Shown here piece by piece: positions 5,366-8,466 of a stretch of DNA of 8,466 bases (its first letter is position 1; each line of letters begins with the position of its first letter). Source of the DNA: Aquabacterium sp. (lineage in GTDB: Bacteria > Pseudomonadota > Gammaproteobacteria > Burkholderiales > Burkholderiaceae_C). The notes below the pieces were generated by a model, which did not search any database, was not told where the DNA came from, and was given only the letters and a program-made list of their open reading frames with translations. The stretch spans positions 1 through 8,466 of the forward strand of contig JAURXG010000459.1 in the NCBI GenBank assembly GCA_030654555.1. The letters are read 5' to 3'. The position numbers were made by a program, and so were the translations under genes.

Positions 5366-5749
5366 TCACAGATCCTGCCCCACGTCGATGCGGTTGCCGT
5401 CCGGATCGGCGAAGACGAAGCAGCGCAGGCCGAAGTCGGCATCGCGCAGGCCCTTGACGATGCGCACGCCGTGGGTGGTGAGGTGGTCGTACAGCGCGGT
5501 GGCGTCCGACACCATCAGGTGCGCCACGTTCTGGTGCGTGGCGCGGTGCTGTTTGTCGAGGTTGAGGTGCAGCTCGGCGGCCTCTTTCTCGAGGATGACG
5601 AAGCCCACCGGATCGCCGTTCTCGAAGACCTTCTGGAAGCCCAGCACGCCGCAGTAGAACTGCAGGGCCCGGGGCAGGTCGGACACCGGCACCATCGGTG
5701 CCACGCGGCCGAAGCGCACGCCGTGCGGCGTGGGCAGGTCTTGGTTCAT
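5366..5749 (-). CDS. VOC-superfamily protein (glyoxalase/bleomycin-resistance fold)
   Basis: A 127-residue protein of normal length for a single-chain two-module VOC protein. The first beta-alpha-beta module opens with VAPMVPVSDLPRALQFYCGVLGF (about 16-38), the classic VSD-x-RA-x-FY-LGF pattern, and includes ELHLNLD (59-65). The second ends in FVFADPDGNRIDVGQDL (111-127). This resembles drug-binding bleomycin-resistance-like members, which dimerise and sequester ligand. A metal enzyme such as glyoxalase or a dioxygenase is not excluded, because ligand residues cannot be assigned by eye. It has no signal peptide, so it is cytoplasmic. The ATG at 5749 has GGAG nine bases upstream; the ATG at 5764 has none, so 5749 was chosen. 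It follows the MFS gene on the same strand after 107 bp and could be the last gene of a queF-MFS-VOC transcript. Confidence 0.85.
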   Translation of the reverse strand: MNQDLPTPHGVRFGRVAPMVPVSDLPRALQFYCGVLGFQKVFENGDPVGFVILEKEAAELHLNLDKQHRATHQNVAHLMVSDATALYDHLTTHGVRIVKGLRDADFGLRCFVFADPDGNRIDVGQDL

Positions 5750-5856
5750 GGGGTTTCGCTCCATCAGAGGCAGAGTCGTCGCTGGCGCGCCCGGCGGTGC
5801 AGGCGGTTCGGTCGGCGTCTCGGTGGGCGGAGCGGTGTCCGCTGAAGCGCGAAAGT
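5750..5856. other. Spacer between the MFS and VOC genes
   Basis: This is 107 bp with no recognisable promoter or terminator on the minus strand. Its only clear signal is GGAG before the VOC start. The two genes may be co-transcribed. Confidence 0.3.
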
Positions 5857-7092
5857 CTAGCCGTCCGCCGGCTGCGGCGCCAGGCGCCGCTCGGCGGCCC
5901 AGGCGGCCAGCCCCAGCATCAGGCCCAGCACGGCGGCGCCGGCCGTCACCCAGCGCGCGGAGGCCCATTGGCCGCTGGCGGCCACCACCGCGGCGATCAG
6001 CGGCGTGCCGATGAACTGGCCCAGCTGCGAGCCCTGCATGATCAGCCCCTGCAGGGCGCCGATCTGCCGCGGGTTGCGCGCCAGCAGCGCCGAGCTCGAC
6101 ATCACCGCCGCCGGGATCACGCCGCCGATGAACGACAGCGCCACGCACAGGCCGTAGCGCTGGCCGTCGGGCAGCGTCTCGTTGAACAAGCCCAGGCCGC
6201 ACAGGCCGGTGAGGAGGTGGGCGGTGGCGATCAGCCGCCCGCGCGGCACACCACGCTGCACCAGCGCGCCGCCGATCAGGTTGCCGGGCACGTTGACCAG
6301 CAGCATCACGCAGGTCAGCAGCGCCACCCAGCCGGCACTCAAGCCCCGCTGCTCCTTCAGGAAGGTGGGCAGCCAGACGATCAGCGCAAAGTGCTGCAGC
6401 GCCCAGGCACCGAAGGTCAGCGCCAGCAGCCAGGGCAGTGGCTGGCGCAGCACCGCCAGCGCCGGGCCGGCGGGGGCCGCATGGCTGGAGCCGGCGGCCG
6501 GCGCGTACCAGGCGCGCTGCTGCCAGGCGGCCGCGGCGGCCAGCGCCAGCACTGCGGCGGCGGCCAGCCACAGGCCGCGCCAGCCGTTGCTGGGCAGCAG
6601 CAGCGGCGACAGGGCCATCGCCAGGCCGGCACCGGCAGGCATGTAGCTGCTCCACACGCCCAGCGCGAAGCGCCGGTCGGCCGGCGCGGTGGCCGCGCTG
6701 ATCAGCGCCGGGCCGGCCACCGACACCGCCATGAAGCCCGCGCCCTCGAAGAAGCGGGTGGCCATCAGAAGTTGGAAGCCGGCGTTGGCCGACAGCGCCG
6801 GCACCGCCAGCGCCGCCAGCGAGGCCAGCGCGCTGACGCCCAGCCCGCCCAGCACCATGCGCAGCGCGCCGATGCGCCCGGCGGCCAGGCCGAAGCCCAG
6901 CGCCGTCACCACCGCCAGCGTGGTCAGCATCGACGACACCCAGCCGGCCTGCACCAGGCTCAGGCCCAGTTCGGCGCGCAGGGTGGGCAGCGCCAGCGGC
7001 ACCTTGCCCACGCTCATCGCGATGGCCACGCCCGCCAGCGCGGCGGCCAGCACGGCGGGCCAGTGGGTGCGCGGCGGTGGCGCGGGGCTCAC
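5857..7092 (-). CDS. MFS transporter, CynX/NimT-like
   Basis: A 411-residue, very hydrophobic Ala/Leu/Gly-rich protein with about 12 transmembrane segments in two halves. They are separated by a hydrophilic loop near 190-215. The first segments are at about 11-37, 44-71 and 78-100. RFFEGAGF (113-120) fits the conserved motif in the fourth helix of CynX/NimT-type carriers, and AAGRIGALR (71-79) sits at the cytoplasmic loop 2-3 position of MFS motif A, in degenerate form. It should lie in the inner membrane and act as a proton-driven single-molecule carrier; the substrate is unknown. The start is GTG at 7092, whose last bases form the queF stop (GTGA). Longer versions would run inside queF. The tight overlap implies co-translation with queF and hints at a substrate linked to 7-deazaguanine metabolism, which is inference only. 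Confidence 0.85.
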   Translation of the reverse strand: MSPAPPPRTHWPAVLAAALAGVAIAMSVGKVPLALPTLRAELGLSLVQAGWVSSMLTTLAVVTALGFGLAAGRIGALRMVLGGLGVSALASLAALAVPALSANAGFQLLMATRFFEGAGFMAVSVAGPALISAATAPADRRFALGVWSSYMPAGAGLAMALSPLLLPSNGWRGLWLAAAAVLALAAAAAWQQRAWYAPAAGSSHAAPAGPALAVLRQPLPWLLALTFGAWALQHFALIVWLPTFLKEQRGLSAGWVALLTCVMLLVNVPGNLIGGALVQRGVPRGRLIATAHLLTGLCGLGLFNETLPDGQRYGLCVALSFIGGVIPAAVMSSSALLARNPRQIGALQGLIMQGSQLGQFIGTPLIAAVVAASGQWASARWVTAGAAVLGLMLGLAAWAAERRLAPQPADG

Positions 7093-7598
7093 CCCAGCAG
7101 CCCGCGCTCCATCGGCATGGCCGGCAGGTCCACCGCCGGCTGCGGCTTCCAGCCCTTCTGGCGGTGCTCGGCGATCACGTTGGTGTAGATGCCGCCACGC
7201 ACGTACCACTTGGCGGTGATGCGCACGAAGCGCGGATCGGTGGCGGCGACGATGTCGTCGAGGATGGTGTTGGTCACCTTCTCGTGGAAGGCACCCTCGT
7301 TGCGGTAGCTCCAGAAGTACATCTTCAGGCTCTTCAGCTCGACGCACAGCCGGTCGGCGATCATGTCGATGGTGAAGTGCGCGAAGTCGGGCTGGCCGGT
7401 CAGCGGGCAGTGGCAGGTGAACTCGGGCACCTGGAACTGGATGACGTAGTCGCGCCCGGGTGACGGGTTCTCGAACACGTGCAGCTTCTTGCTCGGCGCG
7501 CTGGGCGGGTTGGGCGGCATCGGCCGCTGGTTCAGCGCGGGGGCAGTCGCCGGTGCGGCGGCAGCGGTGTTCGGCGCTTTGGGGGCTTTCTTGGCCAT
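7089..7598 (-). CDS. queF: NADPH-dependent 7-cyano-7-deazaguanine reductase (type I QueF)
   Basis: A 169-residue protein. QueF reduces preQ0 (7-cyano-7-deazaguanine) to preQ1 with NADPH, a step of queuosine tRNA modification in the cytoplasm. The catalytic stretch is CPLTGQPDF, with Cys64 forming the thioimide and Asp71 as acid. The QueF motif ELKSLKMYF follows at 87-95, then SYRNEGAFHE (97-106). The single-domain length marks the short type I form. Residues 1-36 are an Ala/Pro/Lys-rich extension not needed for the fold. The start at ATG 7598 is preferred; ATG 7637 in frame falls within the candidate -10 element. No strong Shine-Dalgarno is seen (GGAAA about 13 nt upstream). The stop overlaps the MFS start by GTGA. 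It is divergent from smc. Confidence 0.93.
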   Translation of the reverse strand: MAKKAPKAPNTAAAAPATAPALNQRPMPPNPPSAPSKKLHVFENPSPGRDYVIQFQVPEFTCHCPLTGQPDFAHFTIDMIADRLCVELKSLKMYFWSYRNEGAFHEKVTNTILDDIVAATDPRFVRITAKWYVRGGIYTNVIAEHRQKGWKPQPAVDLPAMPMERGLLG

Positions 7599-7632
7599 GG
7601 TGCGATGGGCTTTCCGGAGGGGGCGCGATGGT

Positions 7633-7661
7633 ATCATCCAGCCCGCCAGCCGCCCCGTCAG
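7633..7661 (-). promoter_or_regulatory. Candidate queF promoter
   Basis: On the minus strand CTGACG (7661-7656, 4 of 6 to TTGACA) and GATGAT (7638-7633, 4 of 6 to TATAAT) are 17 bp apart. Transcription would start near 7626, giving a leader of about 28 nt. That is too short for a preQ1 riboswitch. Confidence 0.3.
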
Positions 7662-7747
7662 GCGCGCAATAAGTCCATACAAATCAAATACTTGCAGCGA
7701 CAGTCCTCGGGCTTGCCGGCTGCCGACCCAAGGCCTTTCCCCCGCGC
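7662..7747 (+). promoter_or_regulatory. Upstream region of smc with AT-rich patch
   Basis: The bases at 7668-7692 (AATAAGTCCATACAAATC and onward) are markedly AT-rich against a GC-rich background. They contain AATACT (7687-7692), a 4-of-6 match to a -10 element, with no convincing -35. The patch marks the probable smc promoter zone, but I cannot fix the hexamers. No Shine-Dalgarno is clear before the smc ATG; AAGG at 7733-7736 is about 11 nt upstream. Confidence 0.3.

Positions 7748-8466
<719 letters not shown>

Noticed and set aside
5698..7188. 496-codon plus-strand open frame across the MFS gene
   Set aside because: Its Gln/His/Arg-rich composition and lack of any motif mark it as the antisense of the MFS, queF and VOC genes.
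7599..7637. Possible preQ1 riboswitch or an earlier queF start at 7637
   Set aside because: The leader is too short and GC-rich, with no A-rich tail or H-type pseudoknot pattern. The ATG at 7637 sits in the candidate -10 element and adds residues unlike QueF.

Overview
The window is about 70% GC and densely coded with strong G/C third-position bias. The SMC N-terminus, the dapC-like start and the QueF and peroxiredoxin types all point to a betaproteobacterium of the order Burkholderiales (a Comamonadaceae or Rubrivivax/Leptothrix-like relative). This is a family-level judgement made by eye, not a database result. No IS element, phage gene, tRNA, rRNA or CRISPR array is visible.

Layout, left to right: the first 15 codons of a minus-strand dapC-like aminotransferase (1-47); a divergent plus-strand B12-binding-domain radical SAM protein (130-2073); a convergent minus-strand pair with a SET-domain methyltransferase (2087-2557) overlapping an exported peroxiredoxin (2554-3123) by ATGA; a divergent plus-strand phospholipase D / cardiolipin synthase-like membrane-anchored protein (3142-4797); a minus-strand alanine-rich small lipoprotein (4879-5181) with a repeat-bearing leader; a minus-strand VOC (glyoxalase/bleomycin-resistance fold) protein (5366-5749); a minus-strand MFS transporter (5857-7092) overlapping queF (7089-7598) by GTGA; and, divergent from queF, the start of smc (7748 to the window edge).

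The two outer genes are housekeeping (lysine/peptidoglycan precursor synthesis; chromosome condensation). Between them lie small units that do not form one pathway. Two gene pairs look translationally coupled: peroxiredoxin-SET and queF-MFS. The first suggests a redox function tied to protein methylation. The second suggests a transporter tied to 7-deazaguanine (queuosine) metabolism. Both readings are inference from gene overlap.

The points most worth a second look are the CX4CX2C cluster motif of the orphan radical SAM protein, the alanine replacing the catalytic threonine in the peroxiredoxin, the proline replacing histidine in the SET NHxC motif, the 11-residue repeats in the small lipoprotein, and the queF-MFS coupling. 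I do not see a clear, complete new defence or biosynthetic system here.
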